DNA of 33,236 nucleotides from CAZELM01 sp964512995 (GTDB taxonomy: Bacteria; CSSED10-310), in assembly GCA_964512995.1 (NCBI GenBank), contig CAZELM010000043.1:1-33236 (forward strand). Direction: 5' to 3'. Below are positions 7,959 through 16,510 of the stretch, in pieces (the first letter of the stretch is position 1; every line of letters starts with the position of its first letter). The notes under the pieces are model-generated. The model saw only the letters and a program-made list of their open reading frames with translations, was not told where the DNA came from and ran no database searches. A program made the translations under genes and the position numbers.

Positions 7959-8939
7959 TTACCTCCTGTCCGGCTGCCCGGAAACGTCCCGGTCCGGCTT
8001 GGGTTTGCTGAACATGATCGACGATGGGTTCCGGCGGAGATCTTTGATCAGATAATCCAGCTCCTGAATCGTCTCCTGTGTCGTCTTCATGAATGAACGC
8101 ATGTCCTGAGACACGGATACCAAATCCATCGCATCCAGTGTCCGGTTGAGCTTTTCCGTAAACAGCCTCAGGTTTTCCGTCGACTGCTGGATATTTGAAA
8201 ACGATTCCGGGAGCGCTGACTGGTTCATCATGGCCGTGGCATCAGTCAGACCTTTCCGAGCGATGTCGCCGATACCCTGTATTTCTTCCCGGGTCGATAT
8301 CACCAGGTTCTCGGTCTCTGTGCCGATCTCCTGGATTTGACCGAGACCCGGCTGCAGTTCGATCAGCGTGTTGGCAAGGCTCTGACTCAATCGGGATATC
8401 CCATCCAGCGTCTCCGCAAACCGGTTTCTGGAATCTTCATTGGTGAGCCGCTCCAGATTCTGGATCATCGCGGTGAGTTGCGCATACAGTTGATTGAACT
8501 GCTCATCGACCTTTTCCAGGAGCGTGGCCTGACTGGGGATCAGGGCGGGATGAATGGCAGTGCCCGGCCGCAATAGCTCCGTTTCTTTGGCGCCGCCCGT
8601 CAGCTCGACATATTTGATCCCGGTGATGCCGGTCATCCGCATCTCCGCCACCATATCTTTTTTAACGGGAGTTCCCGGACGGATCTCCATCATCACTTCG
8701 ATCTGCGACGAATCCTGGGGATCGATCCGGATATCCGACACTTTTCCGACCGTGACACCCCGGAACTTCACGGCCGCGCTGACTTCCAGGCCCGACACCG
8801 ATCCCGCAAACGATGTGATATAATAGTCCGATTCCGTAAAAACGTGCTGGGAGCCCAGCCAGATGACGATGGAAATCATCATGATCACTGAGATGACGAC
8901 AAACAATCCGATCCGTGCCCGGCTGAATTCACGCGCCAT
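7959..8939 (-). CDS. MlaD-type MCE-domain protein
   Basis: About 326 aa. One N-terminal transmembrane helix (about residues 10-30) is followed by a single MCE domain (about 38-115) with the signature GLEVSAAVKFRGVTVGKVSDI. A long alpha-helical C-terminal part then extends to the end. MCE proteins form hexameric periplasmic rings that bind lipids and join MlaFE-type transporters. The helical region is longer than in E. coli MlaD and resembles proteins that build a tunnel across the periplasm. I chose ATG 8939 (TGATG overlap with mlaF, AAGGAG seven bases before). A GTG at 8942 is the alternative. Confidence 0.9.
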   Translation of the reverse strand: MAREFSRARIGLFVVISVIMMISIVIWLGSQHVFTESDYYITSFAGSVSGLEVSAAVKFRGVTVGKVSDIRIDPQDSSQIEVMMEIRPGTPVKKDMVAEMRMTGITGIKYVELTGGAKETELLRPGTAIHPALIPSQATLLEKVDEQFNQLYAQLTAMIQNLERLTNEDSRNRFAETLDGISRLSQSLANTLIELQPGLGQIQEIGTETENLVISTREEIQGIGDIARKGLTDATAMMNQSALPESFSNIQQSTENLRLFTEKLNRTLDAMDLVSVSQDMRSFMKTTQETIQELDYLIKDLRRNPSSIMFSKPKPDRDVSGQPDRR

Positions 8940-9769
8940 CACAGATCTCCTTTCCGAGAAGTTCGATTGGAATGTTTTTGTCCGGTGGAGTCGGGCGAAC
9001 GGTTTTCCTGGTTTCTCGGTATCCGATGGAAAAATGCCCGCACGAATGGGATGGAGCTTTCTTTGAGTTCCGCTGGAGTGCCTTCCGCGATGATTTTGCC
9101 TTTATCCAGCATCACCGCATGATCCGCAATCCGTTCGATGCTGGGAAGTTCGTGGGTCACCACCACAATGGTCAATCCGAGGGAGTGGTTCATGCCCAGC
9201 ACCAGTTGATCCAGTTCGGCGGAGGTGATCGGGTCCAGCCCGGCGCTCATTTCGTCGAACAGCAGAATTTTCGGATCCAGAGCCATCGCCCTTGCGAGCG
9301 CTGCTCGTTTGCGCATGCCACCGCTGATCTCCGCCGGCATGTAATCCTCGAATCCCGAGAGCCCCACCAGACCGAGTTTGAACCGTACGATGGCCCGAAT
9401 CACATCTCCCGGAAGATCCGTGTACTCATACAATGGCAGCGCGATATTTTCGGCCAGTGTCATCGCGCCAAACAATGCGCCGCTCTGGAACAGTACGCCC
9501 ATTTTCCGATGAGCCTGCTGCAAATCGCTCCCGGAAGCGAACGTGATGTCCTGGCCATCGACGACGATTGTGCCGCTCGTGGGAGTCAGGAGGCGCATGA
9601 TGTGCTTGAGGAGCGTGGATTTGCCGCACCCGCTCCCGCCCAGAATCGCACAAATTTCACCCGACCGGATCGTGAAGGAGATGTGATCCAGAACAATCCG
9701 GGATCCATATTCGGCCAGCAGATCCTGGATCTCGATCATGGGAGCCGGATGCAGGGAGTGCGGTTCCAT
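8939..9769 (-). CDS. mlaF: MlaF-type ABC transporter ATP-binding protein
   Basis: A 276-aa ATPase. Walker A is GGSGCGKST (about residues 44-52), the signature motif is ISGGMRKRAALARAMALDP and Walker B is ILLFDEMSAGLDP. The H-loop follows in VVVTHEL. MRKR after the signature glycines is typical of the Mla/Ttg2A subgroup rather than general importers. It powers lipid movement by the MlaE permease. The C-terminus has an extra hydrophilic tail of about 25 residues. The start is one base after the mlaE stop and the end touches mlaD, so all are co-translated. No mlaC or mlaB gene is present nearby; a STAS domain is fused to MlaE instead. Confidence 0.92.
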   Translation of the reverse strand: MEPHSLHPAPMIEIQDLLAEYGSRIVLDHISFTIRSGEICAILGGSGCGKSTLLKHIMRLLTPTSGTIVVDGQDITFASGSDLQQAHRKMGVLFQSGALFGAMTLAENIALPLYEYTDLPGDVIRAIVRFKLGLVGLSGFEDYMPAEISGGMRKRAALARAMALDPKILLFDEMSAGLDPITSAELDQLVLGMNHSLGLTIVVVTHELPSIERIADHAVMLDKGKIIAEGTPAELKESSIPFVRAFFHRIPRNQENRSPDSTGQKHSNRTSRKGDL

Positions 9770-9770
9770 A

Positions 9771-10910
9771 TCAAATTCCCAGGATATAGAACATCACGGT
9801 GAATGCTGCGTCGGAGAGGATAATGAAGAAGATGCCGCTGACCACGGCGGAGGTTGTATACCGGCCGACACTCTCCGCATCGGTGGTGACCTGGAGTCCA
9901 CGGAAGCAGCCGATTCCTGCGATGATAACAGCAAAGATGCCGCTTTTGATCACGCCGGTGACAATGTCGGTCAACATGAGCGCCTGGCGGGTTTCCTGGA
10001 TGTAATGCGTAACGCTGAGATCTAATTGAAGGATGCCGACAATCAACCCGCCGAGAATGCCCACGGTGTTTGCCAGCAGTGTCAGGCACGGCAGCATGAT
10101 CAGAAGCGCCATGACCTTGGGGATGACCAGGAACCGCATGGGATTGAAGCCCATGATCTCCAGGGCGGCAACCTCCTCCGATACTTTCATCGTGCCGATC
10201 TCAGCAGCGAATGCAGAACCGGACCGGCCGGCCACGATGATCGCAGCGATCAACGGTCCGAGTTCCCGTGTGATGGAGACGCCGACCAGATCCGCTACAA
10301 AAATATTGGCACCGAACTGACGCAACTGGATAGCCGCCTGAAATGCCAGGATCAGTCCCAACAGCAGCGCCAGGAGCGAGACGATGGGAATCGCATCGAC
10401 TCCCGCCCGTTCCATATAGAAAAACACATCCTTCCATCGCACCCGGGCTGGACGGCGCAACGATTGGAGTATTTCCACGGTGAATTCGCCGACAAACGTA
10501 AAAAACTGACGCATATCCTGGAACAGAAGCAGCGAGACAGAACCAATCTTATCCAGGATGGGTGTCGGTTTATGACGAGCAGTTGCCGACGTCTGCCGGG
10601 CGATCTCCGGAACGACCAGTTCGATCAACTCCCGAAATTGCACGGGTAAATGGAGCAGTTGGAATGTCCGCCCGGACTGCTCGATCAGCCGCTGACCCGT
10701 CAGCAGAACGATGGCACCGGCAGTGTCCATCTCCCCCAATTGGCTTAGATCCAGACAGATCGTTTCCCACTGGGGATTCCGGATGGTTTCACGCAGCAGT
10801 CGGTCGAGATCGTGGGCTGTGGCGTTGATCAGAGAACCGATGACGGAAATTTCGATGCAATGGTTTTTTGGGTGTATATGTAAGGTCAGATCCACGTCAA
10901 TCGCCCCCAT
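9771..10910 (-). CDS. mlaE: STAS domain-MlaE permease fusion
   Basis: About 379 aa. Residues 1-115 are a STAS domain (pattern IEISVIGSL, then CLDLSQLGEMDTAGAIVLL), equivalent to MlaB. The remainder is an MlaE permease with 5-6 hydrophobic helices, including LARELGP-like SITRELGPLIAAIIVAGRSG and the EIGTMKVSEEVAALEIMG motif characteristic of MlaE. It forms the membrane part of the phospholipid ABC transporter. The frame is open for another 154 codons upstream, but that stretch is poor in coding features and crosses the inverted-repeat element at 11090-11338. I therefore take the ATG at 10910, where the STAS domain begins. No clear Shine-Dalgarno precedes it. Confidence 0.9.
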   Translation of the reverse strand: MGAIDVDLTLHIHPKNHCIEISVIGSLINATAHDLDRLLRETIRNPQWETICLDLSQLGEMDTAGAIVLLTGQRLIEQSGRTFQLLHLPVQFRELIELVVPEIARQTSATARHKPTPILDKIGSVSLLLFQDMRQFFTFVGEFTVEILQSLRRPARVRWKDVFFYMERAGVDAIPIVSLLALLLGLILAFQAAIQLRQFGANIFVADLVGVSITRELGPLIAAIIVAGRSGSAFAAEIGTMKVSEEVAALEIMGFNPMRFLVIPKVMALLIMLPCLTLLANTVGILGGLIVGILQLDLSVTHYIQETRQALMLTDIVTGVIKSGIFAVIIAGIGCFRGLQVTTDAESVGRYTTSAVVSGIFFIILSDAAFTVMFYILGI

Positions 10911-10926
10911 CAAGTCAATATGCGAT

Positions 10927-10955
10927 ACTGTAACAAGGTATCCGGGAAATGTGAA
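10927..10955 (-). promoter_or_regulatory. Possible promoter of the Mla operon
   Basis: On the minus strand, TTCACA (10950-10955), a 17-bp spacer and TACAGT (10927-10932) match sigma70 boxes moderately. The transcript would start about ten bases before the chosen ATG, which fits the absence of a ribosome site. The 485-bp gap 10911-11395 otherwise holds the inverted-repeat element. Confidence 0.35.
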
Positions 10956-11089
10956 TACGAATCGTGACCAGACGGAAGATCGTTGACGGGTCCGGGTTGC
11001 GATAATCCGCTGATCTGGAGATAATGCGGATCTGATTATTTCTGGAACAGGAACAAAGATGGAACACGGCAGACATTGACAAATACGTT

Positions 11090-11338
11090 GTAACCGTTCA
11101 GCCGGTGCAAACCCGCAAGAATCCCCTCTATCAAGAGGTGTGGCTCTGCGAAGCCTCGGTTTGATTGGATTCAGCATGGCGTCCTGGCGAGCGAAGCAGA
11201 GACGGGGTGTGTTCCGATTTTCCGAATACACACCCCGGCACGCAGAATCAACGCGTCCAACAGGCATATCTGATTTCAATAACTTGATTCTACGGGCCAC
11301 CCTTCTTTCCAGAGGGGATTTTCCCAGTGAACGGTTAC
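11090..11338. mobile_element. MITE-like inverted-repeat element, 249 bp
   Basis: The ends are perfect 11-bp inverted repeats, GTAACCGTTCA (11090-11100) and TGAACGGTTAC (11328-11338). Flanking 8-mers AATACGTT (11082-11089) and AATACTTG (11339-11346) agree at 6 of 8 positions and look like a decayed target duplication. Inside are further matched inverted pairs: AATCCCCTCT (11120) with AGAGGGGATT (11311), the hairpin CGGGGTGTGT/ACACACCCCG (11204-11238), and AGAATCAA with TTGATTCT. No ORF for a transposase is present. Ends beginning GTAA and an 8-bp duplication recall IS66-family elements, but that link is inference. A folded RNA encoded here is the alternative. Confidence 0.6.
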
Positions 11339-11395
11339 AATACTTGGAGAGGCACTGAAACGAATCATTCAATTTAACCTAACCAGGAACTGTAT

Positions 11396-12157
11396 ATGAA
11401 GAAACCAAGCAGATTTTATCATTGTGCTAATTATCTTTTCCTTGGGTTGATTATCAACATGACCGGTGTTCCGGCAACCCTGGGGAACGCTCCCATTTTG
11501 ACTGTAAGCGACTGTGCTGTGCCGGACGGGTATACGCAACAGACGTATCCGGCTGGCAGTTTCAGCCATTGGGTTCAGCACCTCCCGCTGACCGGATCCA
11601 CACTCATTCATACCCATACCGGCCAACCGCTCGAAAGCAGTATGTTCCATGTGCTTGGCGTGGTGGCCATGCCATTGTTATTTTCGCAGGATCTGGAGCA
11701 GTGCGCTGATTTCGCGATGCGGTTCTGGGCGGAATATCACAAATCCACAGGTCAGCTCGATCGTCTCTATCTGTTCAACTACGACGGAAGCAAATCGATC
11801 TTTTCGAAAAGTGGATTGTCGTATGCCAACTTTTTGAAACGTGCCTTCTCCAACTCCAACTCGCATTCACTGAAACAGGGTTGCCATACGATCACAGAGA
11901 CGGAACTGATGCCCGGAGACGTGATCGTGCAGAACCGGAATGGCGGAATCGGCCATGTGTCGATGGTGATGAATGCCTGTTCGTCACCCGGCAAAGAACC
12001 TTTGTATCTGATCGGATTCAGTTTCATGCCGGCACAGGAGTTTCACATTGAATCCGCCGGGGAATATGGCAAAGATGGCTGGTTTCCGCTGGCCGGATTC
12101 TATCATTATCTTCGGGATCACATGAATTATGGCGATCCGGTGCTCCGCCGGTTCTGA
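11396..12157 (+). CDS. DUF4846 domain-containing exported protein
   Basis: A 253-aa protein with an N-terminal signal peptide (basic start, hydrophobic segment about residues 10-28). The body matches what I know of DUF4846: GSFSHWVQHLPL near residue 53, the DLEQCADFAMRFWAEYH block (about 99-115), the MPGDVIVQNRNGGIGHVSMVM segment and the FMPAQEFHI motif near the end. The last motifs, with a conserved His and Gly-rich turn, resemble a papain-like/NlpC-type core, but an enzymatic role is unproven. The ribosome site is AGGAA before ATG 11396. The gene stands alone, 57 bp downstream of the MITE-like element, which may separate it from its ancestral promoter. Confidence 0.82.
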   Translation: MKKPSRFYHCANYLFLGLIINMTGVPATLGNAPILTVSDCAVPDGYTQQTYPAGSFSHWVQHLPLTGSTLIHTHTGQPLESSMFHVLGVVAMPLLFSQDLEQCADFAMRFWAEYHKSTGQLDRLYLFNYDGSKSIFSKSGLSYANFLKRAFSNSNSHSLKQGCHTITETELMPGDVIVQNRNGGIGHVSMVMNACSSPGKEPLYLIGFSFMPAQEFHIESAGEYGKDGWFPLAGFYHYLRDHMNYGDPVLRRF

Positions 12158-12170
12158 ATGGAACGTCCGG

Positions 12171-12689
12171 CTACCTGGAATGACCGAGCACGTTCTGGAT
12201 GAAAGCATGTTTGGCGGCAGTATAGCGGGTCCGGTCGTGAGCGAATTTCTGTGCCAGATCACGCTTCAGACCGGCATACTGATGACGGATGTCTGAACTC
12301 TCTCGTAACCGATCCCGGAACAGCAGATAGTCATACCATTGAGACCCCTGGTATTCCACGATATGCAGATGCACTGTTCGGACATCCGGAGAGGACTCTT
12401 TCACGAAAAACTCTCCACCCCTGTCTGCCGAATTCCCCCGGTAGATATACCCGATCCCGGTCAGTTGATGGATCAAATCGCAGATCACTTCCGGGGAGCC
12501 GACCCCGGCAACGATATCGACAATCGGCTTGGCCGGCAGATCGGGAATCGCCGTGCTCCCGATGTGCTGGAGATCGATGATCAGATCTTCACAGACGGAT
12601 CGGATCTCCTGACAGATCGTTTTGCCGAGACGAAGCCAGTCTGGATCATGATCCTCAACACGTACGATATGACGCTTCAATCCGATCAT
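12171..12689 (-). CDS. GrpB family protein (UPF0157 nucleotidyltransferase-like)
   Basis: About 172 aa. The segments VRVEDHDPDWLRLG, LQHIGSTAIPDLPAKPIVDIVAGV, FFVKESSPDVRTVHLHIVEY and the LRESSDIRHQYAGLKRDLA helix are the conserved blocks of the GrpB family. This is a nucleotidyltransferase-fold family with GST and PIVD motifs, sometimes fused to dephospho-CoA kinase. The exact substrate is not known. I prefer ATG 12689 over 12737, because a decayed upstream gene ends at 12697 in another frame, leaving a seven-base gap. It is convergent with the DUF4846 gene (13 bp between stops). Confidence 0.88.
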   Translation of the reverse strand: MIGLKRHIVRVEDHDPDWLRLGKTICQEIRSVCEDLIIDLQHIGSTAIPDLPAKPIVDIVAGVGSPEVICDLIHQLTGIGYIYRGNSADRGGEFFVKESSPDVRTVHLHIVEYQGSQWYDYLLFRDRLRESSDIRHQYAGLKRDLAQKFAHDRTRYTAAKHAFIQNVLGHSR

Positions 12690-12696
12690 TTGCAGA

Positions 12697-13013
12697 TTAT
12701 TTGATGCCCGAACGATTGCTCGGAAACGATGTATCATTCAACCCGCTCAGTTCCCTCTCTCTTCTTGAATCCAAATAATCGCTATACCATAGACCGCCCA
12801 GCGGGAGACCCTCCGCAACCATGTTTATCACGATGGGATCTTCACTTGCACGGTGAATCGCTGAGAATCCGTCTGGATTTTTTTCAATAACCCAGACTTC
12901 TTCGGGTGAAAGCGCATCGACGAAATATGGCTGATGCGTTGTGATGAATATCCGATCGAGATATCCCGGAACACACGGAAATTTTTAATCCTGATCCCTT
13001 CCATCCTGGGCAT
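12697..13013 (-). pseudogene. Remnant of an AAA (OLD/SMC-like) ATPase gene
   Basis: The frame opens with a strong ribosome site (GGGAGG) and MEGIRIKNFRVFRDISIG, the standard beginning of AAA ATPases of the OLD/RecF-like type. Near 12950 the reading frame must shift by one. The new frame then gives IFITTHQPYFVDALSPEEVW and continues through VAEGLPLGGLWYSDYLDS to a stop at 12697. The TTHSPYF-like block and the EG-PLG-LWYSDY tail are the known C-terminus of such ATPases. The core, including Walker A and B, is missing. The gene has thus lost several hundred codons internally and is frameshifted. It may once have formed an operon with the GrpB gene downstream. Confidence 0.75.
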
Positions 13014-13130
13014 GATGACCTCCCGTTCTGACTGGCCATTTTTCTGATTCGCTGCTAAAATGTAACTCTATTTGTGGGGTTTCGCACCATTATTGAATCA
13101 AACCGTACTTTACAGGAGAGGGGAAATACG

Positions 13131-14111
13131 ATGCAAGTGGGTATGATCGGATTGGGACGGATGGGAGCCAATATGGTTCAGCGCTGGATGGCGGATGGTC
13201 ATGAGGTCGTGGTGCTGGGCCGGAGTGATGAAAAGATCCGGCCGTTCATTGATTCCGGAGCATCCGGAACGACACAATATCCGGAATTCGCTGCAATGCT
13301 TCAAACACCCCGTATGGTTTGGGTCATGGTGCCTGCGGGAGATGCCACGGAACAGGTCATTACCGAATTGACCGACCATCTGGAACCGGATGATATCGTC
13401 ATCGATGGCGGCAATTCCTATTTCAAAGATGATGTCCGGCGAGCTGGACAGTTGAAACGACAGGGAATCCATTATGTCGATGTCGGCACAAGCGGAGGTA
13501 TCTGGGGCCGCGAACGGGGCTATTGCCTGATGATCGGAGGGGAACCCGGTGTGGTTGCCGCTCTGGATCCCCTGTTCAAATCACTCGCTCCAGGACTGGG
13601 GTCCACTCCCCGAACACCCGGCCGGCTCTCGGATTCCGGCACCGCAGAACATGGCTACCTCCATTGCGGGTCGGCCGGCTCCGGTCATTTTGTCAAAATG
13701 ATCCACAACGGGATCGAATATGGCCTGATGCAAGCGTATGCCGAAGGATTCGATATCCTTCGGAACGCCGAAAATACACAGCTCCCGGACGAATTCCGGT
13801 ATTCATTAAACCTGACCGACATTGCGGAAGTATGGCGCCGTGGCAGCGTGATCAGTTCATGGCTGCTGGATCTCACTGCTGCTGCACTCACCGAAGATCC
13901 CGATCTGGACGGCTTTTCCGGCATTGTACAGGACTCCGGGGAAGGCCGGTGGACCATTCAGACAGCCATCGAAGAAAGCGTACCAGCGGATGTGCTCGCC
14001 ACAGCCCTGTTCACCCGGTTCCGCTCCCGGCAATCGCATACCTTTGCGGAGAAAATCCTGTCTGCCATGCGGAGCCGTTTCGGGGGACATCAGGAACCTA
14101 CTCCCCGATAA
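13131..14111 (+). CDS. gnd: 6-phosphogluconate dehydrogenase, decarboxylating (short YqeC/GntZ type)
   Basis: A 326-aa enzyme that converts 6-phosphogluconate to ribulose 5-phosphate and CO2. The Rossmann motif GLGRMGANM is at residues 6-14. Substrate-binding DGGNSYFKDD and VGTSGGIWG follow. The catalytic block HFVKMIHNGIEYG has Lys at about 189 and Asn four residues later. TPRTPGR and GTAEHGYLHCG segments are typical of the short (about 300 aa) class. ATG 13131 has AGGAGAGG at good spacing; the frame is open further up to 13074 without support. It heads a three-gene oxidative pentose phosphate operon. Confidence 0.95.
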   Translation: MQVGMIGLGRMGANMVQRWMADGHEVVVLGRSDEKIRPFIDSGASGTTQYPEFAAMLQTPRMVWVMVPAGDATEQVITELTDHLEPDDIVIDGGNSYFKDDVRRAGQLKRQGIHYVDVGTSGGIWGRERGYCLMIGGEPGVVAALDPLFKSLAPGLGSTPRTPGRLSDSGTAEHGYLHCGSAGSGHFVKMIHNGIEYGLMQAYAEGFDILRNAENTQLPDEFRYSLNLTDIAEVWRRGSVISSWLLDLTAAALTEDPDLDGFSGIVQDSGEGRWTIQTAIEESVPADVLATALFTRFRSRQSHTFAEKILSAMRSRFGGHQEPTPR

Positions 14112-14135
14112 CTATCCCATCGAAAGGACTGACCG

Positions 14136-15689
14136 GTGACACACTATCCTGAAAACGACCCGATTCCGTATATCCCCAATCCGGTTGCCGATCCCTGCGT
14201 CATGGTGATTTTCGGAGCGTCCGGTGATCTGACCCAGCGAAAACTCATCCCTGCTCTGCACAACCTGTATCAGGCCGGTCTTTTATCCCGAAATTTTGTG
14301 ATGGTGGGAGTGGCGCGACGGGCGATTACCCCGGACGAATTCAGGCAGAAACTCAAGACCGACCTGCTGGAACACCTGACGGGCCACCCCGATCCCGGAT
14401 TTCTGGAGTGGATTCAGAGGCAGACCGATTATCTCCCCGGAAATTTCAACGATCCGGACACCTATCAGCGGTTGCGATCACTGCTGTCGGAAATCGACCG
14501 CCGCCACCATCTTCCGGGTCACTATTTTTTTTATCTCGCAGCCGGACCAGGATATTTCAGAGAAATTGTCAACGGGTTGGGTGCGAGTGGTCTGGCGCAC
14601 GATGACACGGCCATCTGGCGGCGCGTGATCATCGAAAAGCCGTTCGGTCATGACCGATCGTCGGCACGGTCGCTGAATGAAACCTTGCGGCATGTTCTTC
14701 ACGAAAAACAGATCTATCGGATCGATCATTATCTGGGCAAGGAGACGGTCCAGAATATCCTCGTATTCCGGTTTGCCAACGGAATTTTCGAACCGATCTG
14801 GAACCGGCGGTATGTGGATCATGTTCAGATCACGGTGGCGGAGACGTTGGGCGTGGAGCAGCGCGGGGGCTATTATGATTCTGCCGGAGCGCTCCGGGAT
14901 ATGGTACCCAATCATATGTTTCAGTTGCTGAGTCTGACTGCCATGGAGCCACCGGTGTCCTTTGAAGCGGATGCGGTACGCGACGAACAGACAAAGATTC
15001 TCCGGGCGATCCCGCCTCTGACACACGAAGAAGTGTTGCGACGGGCGGTTCGGGGCCAGTATGGGGAGGGCGTGATCGATGGGAACCGGGTGGCCGGGTA
15101 CCGGCAGGAAGCCCATGTACCACCAGGCTCCAACACCGAAACATTCACCGCATTGAAACTCCATATCGACAACTGGCGATGGGCGGGTGTCCCGTTTTAC
15201 CTTCGCACCGGCAAGCGGCTCCCCAGAAGGATTACCGAAGTGGCCATCCAGTTCAAACAAGCGCCCTTCATCCTGTTCCGGAAAACACCGATCGAGAGCC
15301 TCTCATCCAACCGGCTGGTGTTGCGGATACAGCCAGAGGAAGGGATCTCATTGAGTTTCAGCGCCAAAATTCCGGGCACATTGCCGCGATTGGGCACGGT
15401 CAACATGGATTTTCAATATCAGGATTATTTTGGTACGTCCTCCAATACCGGATATGAACGGCTGCTCTACGATTGCATGCTGGGAGACGCCACGCTGTTT
15501 CAACGAGCGGATACGGTAGAGGCGGCGTGGACGATTGTGGAGTCGGTCCTGGATGTCTGGAACGCGATCCCACCACGAAATTTCCCCAATTATCGGGCAG
15601 GTGCGGAAGGACCGCCGGAAGCCATGGAGCTGATGCGGCGGAACGAACGGGCATGGCGGCCATGTGATGACTCCAGGGAGCAGCCATGA
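14136..15689 (+). CDS. zwf: Glucose-6-phosphate 1-dehydrogenase
   Basis: A 517-aa enzyme of normal length that oxidises glucose 6-phosphate to 6-phosphogluconolactone with NAD(P). The coenzyme motif GASGDLTQRK is at residues 27-36, EKPFGHD follows, and the active-site signature RIDHYLGKE is at about 195-203. TALKLHIDNWRWAGVPFYLRTG, a hallmark of the family, is present. Translation starts at GTG (AAAGGA about ten bases before). The gene follows gnd by 24 bp and overlaps pgl by 4 bp (ATGA). Confidence 0.97.
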   Translation: MTHYPENDPIPYIPNPVADPCVMVIFGASGDLTQRKLIPALHNLYQAGLLSRNFVMVGVARRAITPDEFRQKLKTDLLEHLTGHPDPGFLEWIQRQTDYLPGNFNDPDTYQRLRSLLSEIDRRHHLPGHYFFYLAAGPGYFREIVNGLGASGLAHDDTAIWRRVIIEKPFGHDRSSARSLNETLRHVLHEKQIYRIDHYLGKETVQNILVFRFANGIFEPIWNRRYVDHVQITVAETLGVEQRGGYYDSAGALRDMVPNHMFQLLSLTAMEPPVSFEADAVRDEQTKILRAIPPLTHEEVLRRAVRGQYGEGVIDGNRVAGYRQEAHVPPGSNTETFTALKLHIDNWRWAGVPFYLRTGKRLPRRITEVAIQFKQAPFILFRKTPIESLSSNRLVLRIQPEEGISLSFSAKIPGTLPRLGTVNMDFQYQDYFGTSSNTGYERLLYDCMLGDATLFQRADTVEAAWTIVESVLDVWNAIPPRNFPNYRAGAEGPPEAMELMRRNERAWRPCDDSREQP

Positions 15690-16468
15690 TTTACGACGGT
15701 CGGATGATCGCAATCCTGGATTCACCGGAGGATCTGGCTGTGGCGGCTGCCGGGATTTTCACCGTTCTGGCATGCCGGTCGATCCGGAAATCACGGGTAT
15801 TCCGGGTGGCACTTTCGGGAGGAAGAACTCCGGAACGGTTCTATCGATGTCTGTCCGATCCATCCCCATTCCGAGACCGGATCCCCTGGGGATATATTCA
15901 TTTTTATTGGAGCGATGAACGGCATGTGCCACCGGATCATCCGGACAGCAACTTCAAACTGGCATGTGACACGTTGATCTCCCGGGTTCCGGTTCCGATG
16001 GAGCATATTCACCGGATTCGATCGGAGCTGACCGATGCCACCGAGATCGCGCACGCTTATCAGGGCGAACTCCGGCGATCGTTTGACGTTGCCGATGGTC
16101 AGCTTCCGCAATTCGACCTGATTCTGCTGGGATTGGGGGAGGATGGTCACACGGCATCCTTATTCCCGTCGGTTTCACTGGATGTTTATGGAGATGCCTG
16201 GGTAGCAGCGCCCTGGGTGCCGGATCTCGATGCATGGCGGATCACTCTGACACCGCAGGTGATCAATCAGGCGCAGTATGTTTTATTTCTGGTCAGCGGA
16301 GTAAAAAAAGCACCGGTGGTTCGGGAACTGTTTGCCGGGGAAGGCAAATCCGGCTCGATCCCGGCCGGATGGATTCAACCAGTGGATGGGCAGGTGATCT
16401 GGCTGCTGGATCGATGTGCAGCCCGGCAGATCTCTGATCATTCGGAATTGACCGATCACCAAAATTGA
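15686..16468 (+). CDS. pgl: 6-phosphogluconolactonase (DevB type)
   Basis: A 260-aa hydrolase that completes the oxidative branch between zwf and gnd. LSGGRTPERFY (about residues 45-55), the DERHVPPDHPDSN block and the LILLGLGEDGHTASLFP signature are those of Pgl/DevB. The ATG overlaps the zwf stop, so translation is coupled. With gnd and zwf it forms a complete set for making NAD(P)H and ribulose 5-phosphate. Confidence 0.95.
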   Translation: MIYDGRMIAILDSPEDLAVAAAGIFTVLACRSIRKSRVFRVALSGGRTPERFYRCLSDPSPFRDRIPWGYIHFYWSDERHVPPDHPDSNFKLACDTLISRVPVPMEHIHRIRSELTDATEIAHAYQGELRRSFDVADGQLPQFDLILLGLGEDGHTASLFPSVSLDVYGDAWVAAPWVPDLDAWRITLTPQVINQAQYVLFLVSGVKKAPVVRELFAGEGKSGSIPAGWIQPVDGQVIWLLDRCAARQISDHSELTDHQN

Positions 16469-16510
16469 ACTACTTTCACAATCACAGGGATCTGCGTTGG
16501 AGGACCCAAT

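Noticed and set aside
11090..11200. c-di-GMP (GEMM) riboswitch: GCAAACC and TGCGAAGCC-like pieces
   Set aside because: Segment lengths and pairings do not fit the consensus, and the terminal inverted repeats with flanking near-duplication explain the structure better.
10911..11372. 154-codon N-terminal extension of MlaE
   Set aside because: It crosses the inverted-repeat element, has no recognisable domain, and the STAS domain begins at the ATG at 10910.
14478..15260. 260-codon frame antisense to zwf
   Set aside because: Shadow of a strongly conserved enzyme; high-GC third positions keep antisense frames open.
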